Source: an uncultured Cohaesibacter sp.
GTDB taxonomy: Bacteria; Pseudomonadota; Alphaproteobacteria; Rhizobiales; Cohaesibacteraceae
Assembly (NCBI RefSeq): GCF_963664735.1
Contig: NZ_OY761553.1
Coordinates: 2,185,303 to 2,249,302, forward strand
DNA length: 64,000 nt
Direction of reading: 5' to 3'
Positions 37,199 through 47,595 of the stretch are shown piece after piece. Within the stretch, counting starts at the first letter, position 1, and the number at the start of each line of letters is the position of its first letter. The translations under genes were made by a program, and so were the position numbers. The notes below the pieces were generated by a model that saw only the letters and a program-made list of their open reading frames with translations, made no database searches and had not been told where the DNA came from.

Positions 37199-38701
37199 TT
37201 ACTTGTTGTTGCCGTTTTTCTTCTGCTTCACCATGCCATAAATCGAGAAGACGACTGATAGCAGAATGAAAACCCAAAGCACCATGGCAATCGGGCTTTT
37301 GGTAAAGAAAATTGTCAGAGTTCCAAAGGATTCGAGGCTCTTGACGAAATAAACCTCTGCCTGCTTGCCCAGAATGAAACCAATGATGAAGGGTGCCACT
37401 TCAAGGCCGACCTTCTGGCCCAAATATCCGAACAGTCCGAAGAATAGCAACGTCCAGACATCGAACATGATACCGAAGTTGATGGCATAGGCTCCCACCA
37501 CGCACATCATGATGATGCCGGGATAAAGCAGATATTTCGGGATGGTGATGACCTTGACGATATAGCGAATGGCAAAGAACATCACGAGGAACATCACGAG
37601 GTTGGCGAATATAACAGCCACCATCATGGTATTCCAAGTATCGAGATTGTTGCCGATAAATAGCGGCCCCAACTGAATACCCTGCAAGGTGAAGGCTCCG
37701 ATCAAGACGGCGGTCGTGGAATCTCCGGGGATACCAAGCGATAGCAGCGGAATGAGCGCACCACCGGTCAAGCCGTTGTTTGAAGATTCCGACGCTATGA
37801 CACCTTCAGGCGCTCCCTTGCCCAGCTTTTCTGGATGTTTAGAGAAGTTTTTCTGCTGGGTATAAGCCAAAACTGACGCAGCACTGCCGCCAACCCCTGG
37901 GAGCATACCCACGAATGTTCCCAGGCTGCTGGACCGCAGCAAATTGACAAACTGCCCCTTGAAGACCGACAGGCTGAAAGGCGTGCCACCATTGAGGTCA
38001 AGCTTCTGGCCTTTGCCAATCTCTTCCCTGATACCTTTTTCGGCCTCTTGCAAAATAGTCCCCAAACCAAACAGCCCGATCAACACCGGCAACAGGGAAA
38101 AGCCGCTTTCCAGAAAAGGAACCATCGCATCAGTCATCAGGCGATATTCACCGTTGCCGCCAGAGGAGATGTCATAAGAGCCGATCAGGCTGAACCAGAC
38201 ACCGAGGACACCACTGAAGATGCCCAGCAAAAGATTGCGGGATAAAGAAGCGATGACAGTGAGAGCGAACAGAATGATCAGGAACTTCTCGACATAGGAG
38301 AATTTGATCGCAAAGTCGGCCAGATATGGCGCAAAGAGAAATAGAATGATCGCGCTGAACAGCCCGCCGAAAAGGGATGATGTTATGCCGGTTTTAAGGG
38401 CGCGCTCGCCCTCCCCTTTCTGGGTCATCGGATAGCCATCAAATGTCGTGGTTATCGAGGATGGCGTTCCGGGAATATTCAACAAGATGGCAGGAACAAG
38501 CCCGCCGGAAATACCACCGACATAAAGCCCCAGCAACAAGGCCAGACCGTTTGTCAGGTCCAGCGCATATGTCATGGGCAGACACACGGCCACAGCCATG
38601 GTTGCGGTCATACCGGGGATGGCGCCAAAGATGATTCCAACGACGACGCCGAAACCGATCAGAGCGAAGAACATGGGAGATAGGTAACTTAGAAATTCCA
38701 T
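37199..38701 (-). CDS. tctA: Tripartite tricarboxylate-type transporter, large membrane subunit TctA
   Basis: A 500-residue protein of about 11-12 membrane helices. It has the TctA hallmarks [20 protein letters not shown] near the start, [19 protein letters not shown], and the repeat of the first motif, [21 protein letters not shown], plus [14 protein letters not shown]. The large subunit forms the translocation path of a secondary, binding-protein-dependent importer. Encoded between tctB and garD, it most likely brings in galactarate or glucarate in place of citrate. Gaps on either side are about 20 bp or less. Confidence 0.93.
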   Translation of the reverse strand: MEFLSYLSPMFFALIGFGVVVGIIFGAIPGMTATMAVAVCLPMTYALDLTNGLALLLGLYVGGISGGLVPAILLNIPGTPSSITTTFDGYPMTQKGEGERALKTGITSSLFGGLFSAIILFLFAPYLADFAIKFSYVEKFLIILFALTVIASLSRNLLLGIFSGVLGVWFSLIGSYDISSGGNGEYRLMTDAMVPFLESGFSLLPVLIGLFGLGTILQEAEKGIREEIGKGQKLDLNGGTPFSLSVFKGQFVNLLRSSSLGTFVGMLPGVGGSAASVLAYTQQKNFSKHPEKLGKGAPEGVIASESSNNGLTGGALIPLLSLGIPGDSTTAVLIGAFTLQGIQLGPLFIGNNLDTWNTMMVAVIFANLVMFLVMFFAIRYIVKVITIPKYLLYPGIIMMCVVGAYAINFGIMFDVWTLLFFGLFGYLGQKVGLEVAPFIIGFILGKQAEVYFVKSLESFGTLTIFFTKSPIAMVLWVFILLSVVFSIYGMVKQKKNGNNK

Positions 38702-38723
38702 GATTCAGCCTATTGTTTCAGGG

Positions 38724-39164
38724 TCATGGCAGCGTGATGTTGAACATCTGCGCCAAAACATACCAGGCAACGGTTGGAGATATGATCGAACTGAGCGTGA
38801 TGGTTATGAACTCACGACGCCCCGGTGCATGCACATACAAGGTCGAGAGCAAGAACATGAAGGGAATAGAGGTGAACAGGAAACCAAACCCGGTGTTTGG
38901 GAAAAAGTCACCAACTGTTTCCATCAGGGAAAAGTAAATGATCGTCAACACCAGCGATCCCAAGAGGCGCACCCAATCGACGGGCTTTCGCTGCTGCTTT
39001 TTATCCTTTGTCTTTTCACGCAGCTTGCGCAGAATGTCAGGCCCGCTGGTCAGCAAGATCAGGACTGCCAAAATCAGCAGGATCCAGTGAATGATGTTGG
39101 GGAAGAAAAGGTGTGATTGACTGAAGTCGATCGACACCTTGAAGAGTGAATTTCCATCTGCCAT
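38724..39164 (-). CDS. tctB: Tripartite tricarboxylate-type transporter, small membrane subunit TctB
   Basis: A 146-residue protein with four predicted helices and a basic loop (RKLREKTKDKKQQRK) after the first pair, as in TctB. Sequence is poorly conserved in this family; the call rests on size, topology and position between tctC and tctA. The frame opens at 39257, but GGAGA lies before the ATG at 39164, which gives the normal length. Confidence 0.85.
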   Translation of the reverse strand: MADGNSLFKVSIDFSQSHLFFPNIIHWILLILAVLILLTSGPDILRKLREKTKDKKQQRKPVDWVRLLGSLVLTIIYFSLMETVGDFFPNTGFGFLFTSIPFMFLLSTLYVHAPGRREFITITLSSIISPTVAWYVLAQMFNITLP

Positions 39165-39290
39165 TTGGGTTTCTCCGAGAGGCCCCGGAAGCCGGACGAA
39201 CTGGTCGTCCGGCCACAGGATGCGGATAGAGTGCGGAGAGTCAGACCCTGCCCCCACTTGGGCATTCAGGGTCTGATAGAGATCTCAAGA

Positions 39291-40334
39291 TTAGTGGATG
39301 CTCTTGATGATCACTTCATATTTATCCATCTTGTCTTTCAGATAAGCGGCAGCTTCGGCAGATGGTTTGAAGTTTGGAATGAAGAAGGAATTCTTCTGAG
39401 TTTCCTGAATTTTCCCTTCAGCATAGATTTCACCCAAGGCCTTATCCAGAGCGTCGACGATCGCAGGATCCATCTTCTTGTTATAAAGGAAGAAGAATTC
39501 TTTATCGAAAGTGAAATCCTGTTTGCCATCGAGGGTGACAGAAACCTTTGGTGAGACAAAGTCGAGCAGATGCGCCTGAGTGGTGCTGCCCATGCCTTCA
39601 GGTTTGGTCTGTTTGATGGTTTCTTCGCGTGCGGTCAGCCAAACAAAACGCATGGCTTTCTGGTCTTCTGCGGGCAGTTGCGTATATTGTTCGTTGGCCT
39701 GAACAGAACCCTGAATGAGATCGGCCTGTCCATCAAACAGCAGCTGGTTTTTGTCCGACTGTGAGCCAGTATTTACCGCTACCAGATTGCCTTCCTTGCC
39801 AGGATAACGGAGCTTGATAGCGTTTTTCAGAGCTGAAAAGCCAATTTCGGAAACGCCGCCAGGCTGGATGGCTACACGGATCTTGGTATCATTTGCACAA
39901 GCCTGAATGATGTCTTCGATGGTTTTGTATGGAGATTTTTTAGGTACCAGATAGGCGTTGCCCGGATTGATCGCAACGGTTGGGCCGACTGTGAAATCTT
40001 CAAAAATGTTGAAGTAGCCTTTCACACCATAGAGATACCCAAGATAGGACTGATCGTGGAAAATCATGATCGTGCTACCGTTGGAAATGCGCGCCAAAGC
40101 CTTGAAGGCGGCGCTGGAGCCAACAGCATCAACCTTGACATTGTTGCCAAGCTTTTCGGCCAGAGCCTGAGCCACGATGGCCGAGTTCTGATAGGTATCA
40201 CCACCGGTCGATTTGGAACCGATCACAATTCGCAAATTTTTGGCGATTTGGGCATCAGCGGCCATAGTCTGAGATGCAGCCAGTCCCATGAAGGCAGCCA
40301 TGGCGACGGCAAGCCCGCTTTTCAGAAACTTCAT
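39291..40334 (-). CDS. tctC: TctC-type solute-binding protein
   Basis: A 347-residue periplasmic binding protein of the TctC (Bug) family. A signal peptide (KFLKSGLAVAMAAFMGLAAS, cleavage after QTMAA) is followed by the binding fold with IVIGSKSTGGDTYQNSAIVA, the loop that usually holds a carboxylate, and RVAIQPGGVSEIG. The frame opens far upstream at 40565; the ATG at 40334 is chosen because AGGGAGAG precedes it and a signal peptide follows. First gene of tctCBA-garD. In this context the ligand is probably an aldarate. Confidence 0.9.
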   Translation of the reverse strand: MKFLKSGLAVAMAAFMGLAASQTMAADAQIAKNLRIVIGSKSTGGDTYQNSAIVAQALAEKLGNNVKVDAVGSSAAFKALARISNGSTIMIFHDQSYLGYLYGVKGYFNIFEDFTVGPTVAINPGNAYLVPKKSPYKTIEDIIQACANDTKIRVAIQPGGVSEIGFSALKNAIKLRYPGKEGNLVAVNTGSQSDKNQLLFDGQADLIQGSVQANEQYTQLPAEDQKAMRFVWLTAREETIKQTKPEGMGSTTQAHLLDFVSPKVSVTLDGKQDFTFDKEFFFLYNKKMDPAIVDALDKALGEIYAEGKIQETQKNSFFIPNFKPSAEAAAYLKDKMDKYEVIIKSIH

Positions 40335-40786
40335 TTTTTCTCTCCCTAATTGAACGCCCAGACCGGTGCCCTGACAGACATTTGCCATGTCTTCGAGGGG
40401 CAAGACCACACGTTCTGATGTCGACGGAACACTGCGCCCGCCTTTCCTCCTTCGTTGGCAAATCTCGATCATTCCCTGCGCCTCATGCAGAACACATTTC
40501 GAGACCGCCGCAGCACCTTCAAATTTCCTCCAAATGAAAACGCTGTCATTTAATACTAAAATCACATTTTGCTCTCTGTCAAGCGGTGCATCGATCCCGC
40601 AGGGAAATTCACAATTTATGGCTATTTCTCTAGGAATTTAGTCTAATACAAGGGGATATCTTCACAAAGTCAGCTATGTTTCAAAAAAATGGTTGCGCTT
40701 TCATTATTTGTTTGTCGAAATAGACAGAAAGTCTCCGGAGGGAAGTCTAGCCTTCCGCGGAAACAACAATTGGGAGGAAAATCAAA
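40335..40786. other. Intergenic region between tctC and gudD
   Basis: About 450 bases between divergent genes of the aldarate locus, expected to contain both promoters and a LacI operator. I found no palindrome I would defend, and no gene. Confidence 0.4.
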
Positions 40787-42136
40787 ATGGTAGCGCCAGA
40801 AAGATTCGGAACGGGATCGCCGAAAATTACATCCATGCGGGTGGTGCCGGTTGCCGGACAGGACAGTATGCTGCTGAATTTGAGCGGAGCGCATGCTCCC
40901 TATTTCACGCGTAATGTTGTTTTGCTGGAAGACGAGACCGGCCGTGTCGGTCTTGGAGAAGTTCCCGGAGGCGAAAAAATCCGCCAGACGCTGGAAGACG
41001 CGTCTGCTTTGGTTGTCGGCAAACCGATCGCCAGCATGAATACGATTCTGAAGTCCATGAACGATACCTTTTCCAATCGAGATAGTGGCGGACGCGGCAC
41101 GCAGACGTTTGATTTGCGCATCACCATTCATGCGCTCACGGCTGTCGAGGCTGCATTGTTGGACCTGATGGGGCAGTTTCTCGATTTACCCGTTGCTGCT
41201 CTTCTGGGGGAGGGGCAACAACGGGACAAGGTTCGCATGCTCGGTTATCTTTTCTATGTAGCCGACCGCAACAAAACCAACCTCCCCTATCGCTCCGAGA
41301 CGGACGCCAAAGACGATTGGCTGCGTCTTCGCAACGAAGAGGCCATGACGCCTGAAGCGGTGGTCCGGCTTGCCGAGGCTTCCTATGAGCGCTATGGATT
41401 TGAGGACTTCAAGCTCAAAGGCGGTGTATTGGCCGGCGAAGAGGAAATGCTGGCCGCGGCAGCCCTAAAGCAGCGTTTCCCGAATGGGCGCATTTCTCTT
41501 GATCCCAACGGCGCATGGTCCCTTGAGGAAGCGATTGCTCTTTGCAAGGGCCAAGACCATATTCTGGCCTACGCGGAAGATCCTTGCGGCGCTGAAAATG
41601 GCTATTCAGGCCGTGAGATCATGTCCGAATTCCGACGGGCAACCGGCATGCAGACAGCCACCAATATGATCGCCACGGATTGGCGGCAGATGGGCCATTC
41701 CGTCATGCTACAATCGGTCGACATCCCTCTGGCAGATCCACATTTCTGGACCATGCAGGGGACAGTACGTGTTGCCCAGATGTGCCGCGACTGGGGCCTT
41801 ATCTGGGGGTCTCACTCGAACAATCATTTCGACATTTCGCTGGCCATGTTTACCCATGCCGCCGCAGCTGCTCCAGGGCGCATAACGCCGATTGACACCC
41901 ACTGGATCTGGCAGGATGGTCAGCGGCTGACAAAAGAGCCTCTGCCCATCAAGGGTGGTGAGATCGCGGTGCCTGATCGCCCCGGCCTCGGTATTGAAGC
42001 CGACATTGATGCCATCATGGCGGCCCATGATCTTTACAAGAAGAAAGGACTGGGTGCACGAGACGATGCTTTGGGCATGCAGTTCCTCATACCGAATTGG
42101 ACATTTGATAACAAACGCCCATGCCTTGTGCGCTAG
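40787..42136 (+). CDS. gudD: D-glucarate dehydratase
   Basis: A 449-residue enolase-superfamily enzyme, the usual GudD length. The catalytic and metal residues are in place: Lys in FEDFKLKGG, metal ligands Asp in SLDPNGAW, Glu in YAEDPCG and Asn in [10 protein letters not shown], and the His base in [14 protein letters not shown]. The N-terminal capping domain includes [12 protein letters not shown]. It removes water from D-glucarate (and L-idarate) to give 5-keto-4-deoxy-D-glucarate, the GarL substrate. It faces tctC, so uptake and both dehydratases can be induced together. GGGAGG lies 9 nt before the ATG. Confidence 0.95.
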   Translation: MVAPERFGTGSPKITSMRVVPVAGQDSMLLNLSGAHAPYFTRNVVLLEDETGRVGLGEVPGGEKIRQTLEDASALVVGKPIASMNTILKSMNDTFSNRDSGGRGTQTFDLRITIHALTAVEAALLDLMGQFLDLPVAALLGEGQQRDKVRMLGYLFYVADRNKTNLPYRSETDAKDDWLRLRNEEAMTPEAVVRLAEASYERYGFEDFKLKGGVLAGEEEMLAAAALKQRFPNGRISLDPNGAWSLEEAIALCKGQDHILAYAEDPCGAENGYSGREIMSEFRRATGMQTATNMIATDWRQMGHSVMLQSVDIPLADPHFWTMQGTVRVAQMCRDWGLIWGSHSNNHFDISLAMFTHAAAAAPGRITPIDTHWIWQDGQRLTKEPLPIKGGEIAVPDRPGLGIEADIDAIMAAHDLYKKKGLGARDDALGMQFLIPNWTFDNKRPCLVR

Positions 42137-42188
42137 TTAAAATCAACCGATAGCGCACAGGGATCTCGCTGCTGCCTTACTAAGATTT

Positions 42189-42222
42189 TGCCCCGAAAGA
42201 CTTGCTCTTTTCGGGGCATTTT
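42189..42222 (+). terminator. Terminator of gudD
   Basis: A 12-bp stem (TGCCCCGAAAGA with TCTTTTCGGGGCA, near-perfect) with a short loop and TTTTC, between convergent genes. Confidence 0.85.
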
Positions 42223-42249
42223 CACATTCTGCCAGCCTATGCAGGGTGC

Positions 42250-44082
42250 TTAATGCAAAGGGCGAGGACGCCCGTAAAGATATCCTTGCCCAACATCACA
42301 GCCGATAAGCTTGATCAGCTCATGCTGAGCCGGTTCTTCGACACCCTCAGCCACAATTGTTGTGTTCAGGCATTTGGCAAGTTTGATGATCATGACGATG
42401 ATCTTTTCGATCTTTTCATCACGATTCAGCCGATTAATGAAAAACTTGTCGATCTTGAGCTTGTCAAACTTCAGTGCCGCCAGATAGCTCAGGCTTGAAT
42501 AACCCGTACCGAAATCATCAAGCGCAATGGAAACGCCCAGATCGGCGATGGCGCGCAACTTTTTATTGACCGATTGAAAATCAGAAACCAGAGAGCCTTC
42601 TGTAATTTCGATCTCCAAGCGGTTTGACGCCAATCCACTTTTCGCAAGGGCATTTTCAATGATATGAGGAACATTCTGATTGCGAAACTGTAGGGGAGAC
42701 AGATTCACTGAAACAAACTGTCCTTCGTCCCATAGACATGCATCTTGGCAAGCCTGCATCAAAACCCATTCACCGATAGCGCTGATGAGGCGCGTTTCTT
42801 CGGCAATCGGAATGAAAACCCCTGGCGAGATGAGGCCTTTTTCCTTGTGATGCCACCTCAAAAGCGCCTCATGGCCAATGATCCGCCCGCTGTTCAAATC
42901 CACGAATGGCTGGTAGTAAAGCTCCAACTCATCGTTCGGCAGAGCATTTCTCAGGTCGGCAGCCAGTTGGAGACGCTCTAGGGCACGCGCATAGATTTTT
43001 TCGTCAAAGAAACAGATCTTGTTTTTGCCGCCCGCCTTTGCTTCATGCAAAGCCCAGTCGGCATATTGCTGCATGGTGATCGCCTTGCCATCTTCCGGAA
43101 TACCAATTGCGATGCCGAAGCTGTAGCTTAGTTGCAACAATTCCTCATTGACCAGCAAAGGCTCTGAAAGCTCTTCAAATAGCCTGTAGGCAAGATGCTC
43201 AACGTCATCCCGAGACGAAAGATCGTCGATCAGGATCATGAATTTGTCACCCGAAAGGCGCCCTGCAATGATATTTGACGCAAACATTTGCGAAATTCTT
43301 TTACCGACAGCCTGAATGCAGTTGTCGCCGTAAAGATGACCGCGCGTGTCGTTGATTTCCTCGAAGTCATCGATATCAACACAAATAGCAGCGAGTTGGC
43401 TCCCATTCTGCTCCGCCAGATAAATGGCTTCTTGTAATTTGGTCTGAATGAACAGGCGGCTGTAAAGCTTGGTCAAGGGATCATGGTCCAGAATTTCTTG
43501 CAAGTGCTCGGCAGAATTGCGGTACATAATCAAGGATTGGGCAACGATGTTAGACAGGTCGATAATGAAGCGTATGTCTTCGCCAGAAAAATCGTGGTGG
43601 GGGACTGTATCCATCAGACACAATGATCCAACGCGGACTCCGTTATCCAAAATAATCGGAGCACCAGCGTAAAAACGGAATTGTCTTCCTGCTGCAACCT
43701 GAGGCAAATCGCAAAAGCGTTCATCCTTGCTCAGATCCGGCACGATCAGTGGCTGATCGGAGGTGATCGCATAGGTACAAATAGATGACTTTCTCGGACA
43801 CTCTTCGTCTTTCAGTCCAATAGCCGCCTTGTACCAGTTTCGATCATAGTCGATTAGCGAAATCTTGCAGACCGGCATGTGAAAATGGCAAACTGCGAGC
43901 CTGACGATGCGCTCAAAGCGTTCATCACTGGGCGTATCCAAGACGTTCAAATCCCGAAGCAAGGAAAGCCGTTCGCGCTCGTTATAATCCATCAGCACGG
44001 AACGATCCGGGCTGCCAGCTTTTTCTTTTGGATCGAAACATTCCACCGCGCATTTCTTCTTAACTTGTGACGTAGGATGCAT
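42250..44082 (-). CDS. GAF-GGDEF-EAL protein with degenerate GGDEF, likely c-di-GMP phosphodiesterase
   Basis: A 610-residue soluble protein: GAF domain (about 50-190, with VGSLCLMDT), GGDEF-type domain (about 195-360) and EAL domain (about 370-600). The cyclase signature is SGDKF at 277-281 in place of GGDEF; the lost second acidic residue makes cyclase activity unlikely. The EAL side is complete: EAL at 405-407, NLSP, EITEGS, DDFGTGYSSL, KIDKFF, EGVEE and QGYLYGRP. It should hydrolyse c-di-GMP, with the GAF and degenerate GGDEF domains as regulators. It is divergent from an intact diguanylate cyclase across 480 bp, a plausible antagonistic pair. Confidence 0.9.
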   Translation of the reverse strand: MHPTSQVKKKCAVECFDPKEKAGSPDRSVLMDYNERERLSLLRDLNVLDTPSDERFERIVRLAVCHFHMPVCKISLIDYDRNWYKAAIGLKDEECPRKSSICTYAITSDQPLIVPDLSKDERFCDLPQVAAGRQFRFYAGAPIILDNGVRVGSLCLMDTVPHHDFSGEDIRFIIDLSNIVAQSLIMYRNSAEHLQEILDHDPLTKLYSRLFIQTKLQEAIYLAEQNGSQLAAICVDIDDFEEINDTRGHLYGDNCIQAVGKRISQMFASNIIAGRLSGDKFMILIDDLSSRDDVEHLAYRLFEELSEPLLVNEELLQLSYSFGIAIGIPEDGKAITMQQYADWALHEAKAGGKNKICFFDEKIYARALERLQLAADLRNALPNDELELYYQPFVDLNSGRIIGHEALLRWHHKEKGLISPGVFIPIAEETRLISAIGEWVLMQACQDACLWDEGQFVSVNLSPLQFRNQNVPHIIENALAKSGLASNRLEIEITEGSLVSDFQSVNKKLRAIADLGVSIALDDFGTGYSSLSYLAALKFDKLKIDKFFINRLNRDEKIEKIIVMIIKLAKCLNTTIVAEGVEEPAQHELIKLIGCDVGQGYLYGRPRPLH

Positions 44083-44564
44083 TTGGTAATCGACCTCTAA
44101 TTCTGGCGCAAATCAAAAGCGCCAAAACACTATAAATGAGAGTCATTTAAAAAACGGAAACAAAACAAATAATCGCCTGAAATTATAGCGTGTATATATG
44201 AAATTATTCAATTATCATATGAAATGACTATAGATATACTAGTAAAAACTATTACAAAAATTCATGGTTAAATTTAAATTTGACATTTTTACATACCACT
44301 TTATAGCGGCTTTATAGTGATTTAAATTGGAATATTTGGAGTTTAGACCCGAAATTAAACAAAATTTACACGATTTCCAATTACCTTCCAGTAATTACAT
44401 ATTCAAGAAGCAAGATGTTTTCTGAAGTCTCCCCGCACTTGATTACAAGTATCCCGCTGCTTGTTATCAAACTCAAACTTCTCAAGATTTCTTGCTCCAA
44501 TATGACCGGGTGCATTCCCAACCTGAGCCAGCATTTGAAATAGAATTCAGCCGAGGAACTGAGC
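44083..44564. other. Intergenic region between divergent c-di-GMP genes
   Basis: About 480 bases, AT-rich from 44100 to 44400, expected to hold both promoters. No gene, terminator or clear operator is seen. Confidence 0.4.
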
Positions 44565-46133
44565 GTGTATCATCGCCAACTGGATATCCTGATTGTGGGG
44601 TCGCAACCACAATTGGTAGCGACTTTACGGGCCTTGCCAGAGCAAGAAAACTTTTCTCATCATTTCCGACCTGAAAAATGTTTGTATGGTCTTGATCTGA
44701 GCAAATTTGCTATCGCAATTATCGATTTCGAAACGGCCCCGTCAGATGTTTGCGATCATATTCCGAGCATGAAAAAGAATGGCACCATCCTGATCGGGTG
44801 CTTTTCTGCAGCAAACTTCTCTTTGCTTTCCGAAATACATCACCACCTTGATCTGGTCTGGACCAAGCCATTTGATGAAGAGAAAGTCGTGGCTTCTTTT
44901 ACGAGCCTGCAAGAGCGCATAAAAAGGCAAGAAGATGCAGATCTTACCGAAGCCTATCTGGACACGCTGATCGACAGCCTGCCAGATCTGGTCTGGTTCA
45001 AAGACGCTCGAGGCTCTCACCTGAAGGTCAACGACAGCTTCACCAAGGCGGTAAACAAGAGCAAAGACGACATTCAAGGGCGCGGACATTATTACATCTG
45101 GGGGCTTGAGCCAGATGAATATGCGCAGGGGGAGTATATATGCCTTGAATCCGAAGAAATTGTGCTCAACAAAAGAGAAACCTGCCTTTTCGACGAAACG
45201 GTCAAATGCGGTGAAGAATTGCGCAAGTTCAAAACCTACAAATCACCGGTTTTCGATAAAACCGGAGACGTCATTGGCACTGTCGGCTTTGCGCATGATG
45301 TTACCGACCTGCAAAACCTCATGATCGAGCTGAATATTCTGGTTGAAAGCCTGCCCTTCGCAGTTCTGGTAACAGACAAGGAAAAAGTCATTACCAATGC
45401 CAATCAGAAATTCGTCGATATTTTTCTCAATGAGCGGTCAGAGCTGATTGGAAAATGCGTCGAAGATTTTCTCGATGAAAGCAAAAAATACAATCGGCGC
45501 AAGACCTGGGCATTCAACGAAGAAGATGGCTCGACCCTGATGCATTCCGACAACAGGGTTCTTGAACTGCATGACGAGAAACTGCTGGATATTTTTGGTG
45601 TTTTCACAGGTCATATCTATTTGTTCGTGGACATCACGCATGAGTATCAGTTCAAGAAAAAGCTTCAATCAGACGCGAATACAGATTACCTGACCAAACT
45701 GAACAATCGGCGCAACCTGCAGCATCAGTTGCGCATTCGCCCCCCAAAAGCAGACACCGCGCTGATCCTGATTGATTTGGACAGTTTCAAACAGGTCAAC
45801 GACAAGTTCGGCCATGACGAAGGAGACCGGGTTCTGGTGGAGTTTTCTCGCCTGTTGCGGAAAATCTTTCCCTTGGAGAGCCTTTTCAGACTTGGTGGTG
45901 ATGAATTTGCCGTTCTTCTACCAGAAGTTATTGATGTCTGTCAGCCGGACGAATGCGCAGAAAAGCTGCGCAAGAAATTCGATCAGTTCTTCAGTCAGCA
46001 GTTTGCTCACACAAGCATCACCGCAAGCATCGGTGTTGCAATCGGGCTTGAAGATTGCAGCGATTTCTCGGGCCTCTTTAAGCGGGCAGACATGGCGCTT
46101 TACAAAGAGAAAAGAACGAAAAAGGCCGCCTAA
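44565..46133 (+). CDS. PAS-GGDEF diguanylate cyclase
   Basis: A 522-residue protein starting at a GTG with GAGGA 8 nt upstream. Residues 1-125 look like a degenerate receiver fold (LDILIVGSQPQL at the start, WTKPFDEEKV near its end, no clear phosphoacceptor pocket). Two PAS domains follow (about 133-255, ending VGFAHDVTD, and about 262-370), then a GGDEF domain with an intact GGDEF at 444-448. It should make c-di-GMP from two GTP. There are no membrane helices. The divergent neighbour is a likely c-di-GMP phosphodiesterase. Confidence 0.9.
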   Translation: MYHRQLDILIVGSQPQLVATLRALPEQENFSHHFRPEKCLYGLDLSKFAIAIIDFETAPSDVCDHIPSMKKNGTILIGCFSAANFSLLSEIHHHLDLVWTKPFDEEKVVASFTSLQERIKRQEDADLTEAYLDTLIDSLPDLVWFKDARGSHLKVNDSFTKAVNKSKDDIQGRGHYYIWGLEPDEYAQGEYICLESEEIVLNKRETCLFDETVKCGEELRKFKTYKSPVFDKTGDVIGTVGFAHDVTDLQNLMIELNILVESLPFAVLVTDKEKVITNANQKFVDIFLNERSELIGKCVEDFLDESKKYNRRKTWAFNEEDGSTLMHSDNRVLELHDEKLLDIFGVFTGHIYLFVDITHEYQFKKKLQSDANTDYLTKLNNRRNLQHQLRIRPPKADTALILIDLDSFKQVNDKFGHDEGDRVLVEFSRLLRKIFPLESLFRLGGDEFAVLLPEVIDVCQPDECAEKLRKKFDQFFSQQFAHTSITASIGVAIGLEDCSDFSGLFKRADMALYKEKRTKKAA

Positions 46134-46223
46134 GGGTCTTGACCAGAAAGGGGGAGCGTTGTGACAACGCTCCCCTCCCCCACAGAGTGCCATTGATTTT
46201 ACACCGCCGGCACTCTGCCCACT

Positions 46224-46249
46224 ACCCGAAACGGGTCTTTTGTCTTTTT
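46224..46249 (+). terminator. Terminator after the diguanylate cyclase gene
   Basis: A short stem (ACCCG, AAA, CGGGT) followed by CTTTTGTCTTTTT. A stronger T-less hairpin, GGGAGCGTTG with CAACGCTCCC around TGA, lies just upstream at 46152-46175. Confidence 0.65.
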
Positions 46250-46484
46250 AGCCTTTCAGCCATCCTTCAAGCTTTGCTTCGTCTGGCAGCCCGCCGGCAT
46301 GCACCAGCTTGCCATCGACCGAAATACCAGGAGTTGACATGACACCCGCCATGGCTATCTCCTTGGGATCGGTCACCTTCACGACTTCAGCATCCAGACC
46401 CAGCCTTGCAGCAGCATCGCGCATCATTTGCGCGGTTGTTTCACAACGTTTGCAGCCCGGACCGTAGACTTTTACCTGTTTCAT
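46248..46484 (-). CDS. Thioredoxin-like small disulfide protein
   Basis: A 78-residue thioredoxin-fold protein (thioredoxin_3 / redox-active disulfide protein 2 type) with the active site GCKRC near residues 10-14 and the cis-Pro region VMSTPGISVDG. Family members are regularly encoded next to the permease that precedes it here (25-bp gap) and are thought to keep a metal(loid) or cysteine partner reduced. AGGAAAA precedes the ATG. It is the last gene of an arsR-permease-thioredoxin operon. Confidence 0.88.
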   Translation of the reverse strand: MKQVKVYGPGCKRCETTAQMMRDAAARLGLDAEVVKVTDPKEIAMAGVMSTPGISVDGKLVHAGGLPDEAKLEGWLKG

Positions 46485-46509
46485 TTTCAGATTTTCCTAT
46501 TTGACAGAC

Positions 46510-47595
46510 TTAGAATATCGCATTGAACAGAAAACCGACGGCCAAGATGCCGCAGCTGACCACTCCGATGAAAACTGCTATGAGGCGCAACGTCAGAACT
46601 TGTCTCAGGATCAGCATTTCAGGCAGGGAGAGCGCTATCACGCTCATCATGAAGGCAAGAACTGTACCCAGTGCCGCTCCCTTGCCAAGAAGCGCTTCAA
46701 CGATTGGGATGACGCCGGCGGCGTTCGTGTATAGCGGCACGCCCATGACGACGGCGACCGGCACCGACCACCAGGCATCGGCCCCCATGATGGAGACCAT
46801 CAGGTCTTGCGGCACATAGCCATGGATGACAGCACCAAGCCCGATACCAAGAATGATCCAGACCCAGACTTTGGAAAGGATTTCCTTCACCGCCACATAG
46901 CCCTGCTTGTAACGGTCGAACAGGGTCAGCTTTTCTTCGTCAAAGTCGGCTGAAGCGTTGGCTCCGGAATGAATTTCCCTCACCCAATCCTGAAGCCAGC
47001 CTTCCAGATGCAATTTGCCGATAACCCAGCCAGCCAGAATAGCCACCCCCAAGCCGAAAAAGAGATAGGTCAGTGCCACATTCCAGCCCACAAGGCCGAC
47101 CAGCAACACCAGGGCCACTTCGTTGACCATTGGCGCCGCAATCAGGAACGAGAAAGTAACGCCTAGAGGCACTCCAGCTGAAACAAAGCCGATGAACAAG
47201 GGAACAGCCGAACAGGAACAGAATGGCGTCAAAATGCCGAGACCGGCAGACATGACGTTGCCCACCCCTTCCCTTTTGCCGGACAACACGGCTCTTGTCT
47301 TCTCAGGGCTGAACCAGGAGCGCACGATCCCCATCGCAAAGACGATGAGAGTAAGCAGCATCAATACCTTGGGCACATCATAAAAGAAGAAAGCTATGGC
47401 TTCGCCTGCGTGGCTATGGCGCTCGACCGGGAAAAGCGCCGTGACGGCTTCCGAGAAAGGAATAAGCAGGCTGTAGATAATCCACCAAAGCGCAACTGCT
47501 ATCAGCGTGACCAGTATCAACGCTGTCGGACCGGGTGTTTTCAAACCGCCCAGAAAGGTGCTTTTGCCGCTTAATGCTGAGCTATTATCTGACAT
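46510..47595 (-). CDS. ArsP/DUF318-family permease
   Basis: A 361-residue membrane protein with 8-10 helices and the family Cys signature PFCSCSAVPLFIGF. A long cytoplasmic loop (about 195-225) divides it. Members include ArsP, which exports trivalent organoarsenicals, and others of unknown substrate. With an ArsR regulator upstream and a small thioredoxin downstream, export of a thiol-reactive metalloid is the best guess. The start at 47595 has GGAGA 8 nt ahead and overlaps the 3' end of arsR by 25 bp. Confidence 0.85.
   Translation of the reverse strand: MSDNSSALSGKSTFLGGLKTPGPTALILVTLIAVALWWIIYSLLIPFSEAVTALFPVERHSHAGEAIAFFFYDVPKVLMLLTLIVFAMGIVRSWFSPEKTRAVLSGKREGVGNVMSAGLGILTPFCSCSAVPLFIGFVSAGVPLGVTFSFLIAAPMVNEVALVLLVGLVGWNVALTYLFFGLGVAILAGWVIGKLHLEGWLQDWVREIHSGANASADFDEEKLTLFDRYKQGYVAVKEILSKVWVWIILGIGLGAVIHGYVPQDLMVSIMGADAWWSVPVAVVMGVPLYTNAAGVIPIVEALLGKGAALGTVLAFMMSVIALSLPEMLILRQVLTLRLIAVFIGVVSCGILAVGFLFNAIF

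Noticed and set aside
36241-37269. 342-residue open frame antisense to garD
   Set aside because: His/Arg/Gln-rich translation typical of a shadow of a GC-rich gene; garD on the other strand is complete.
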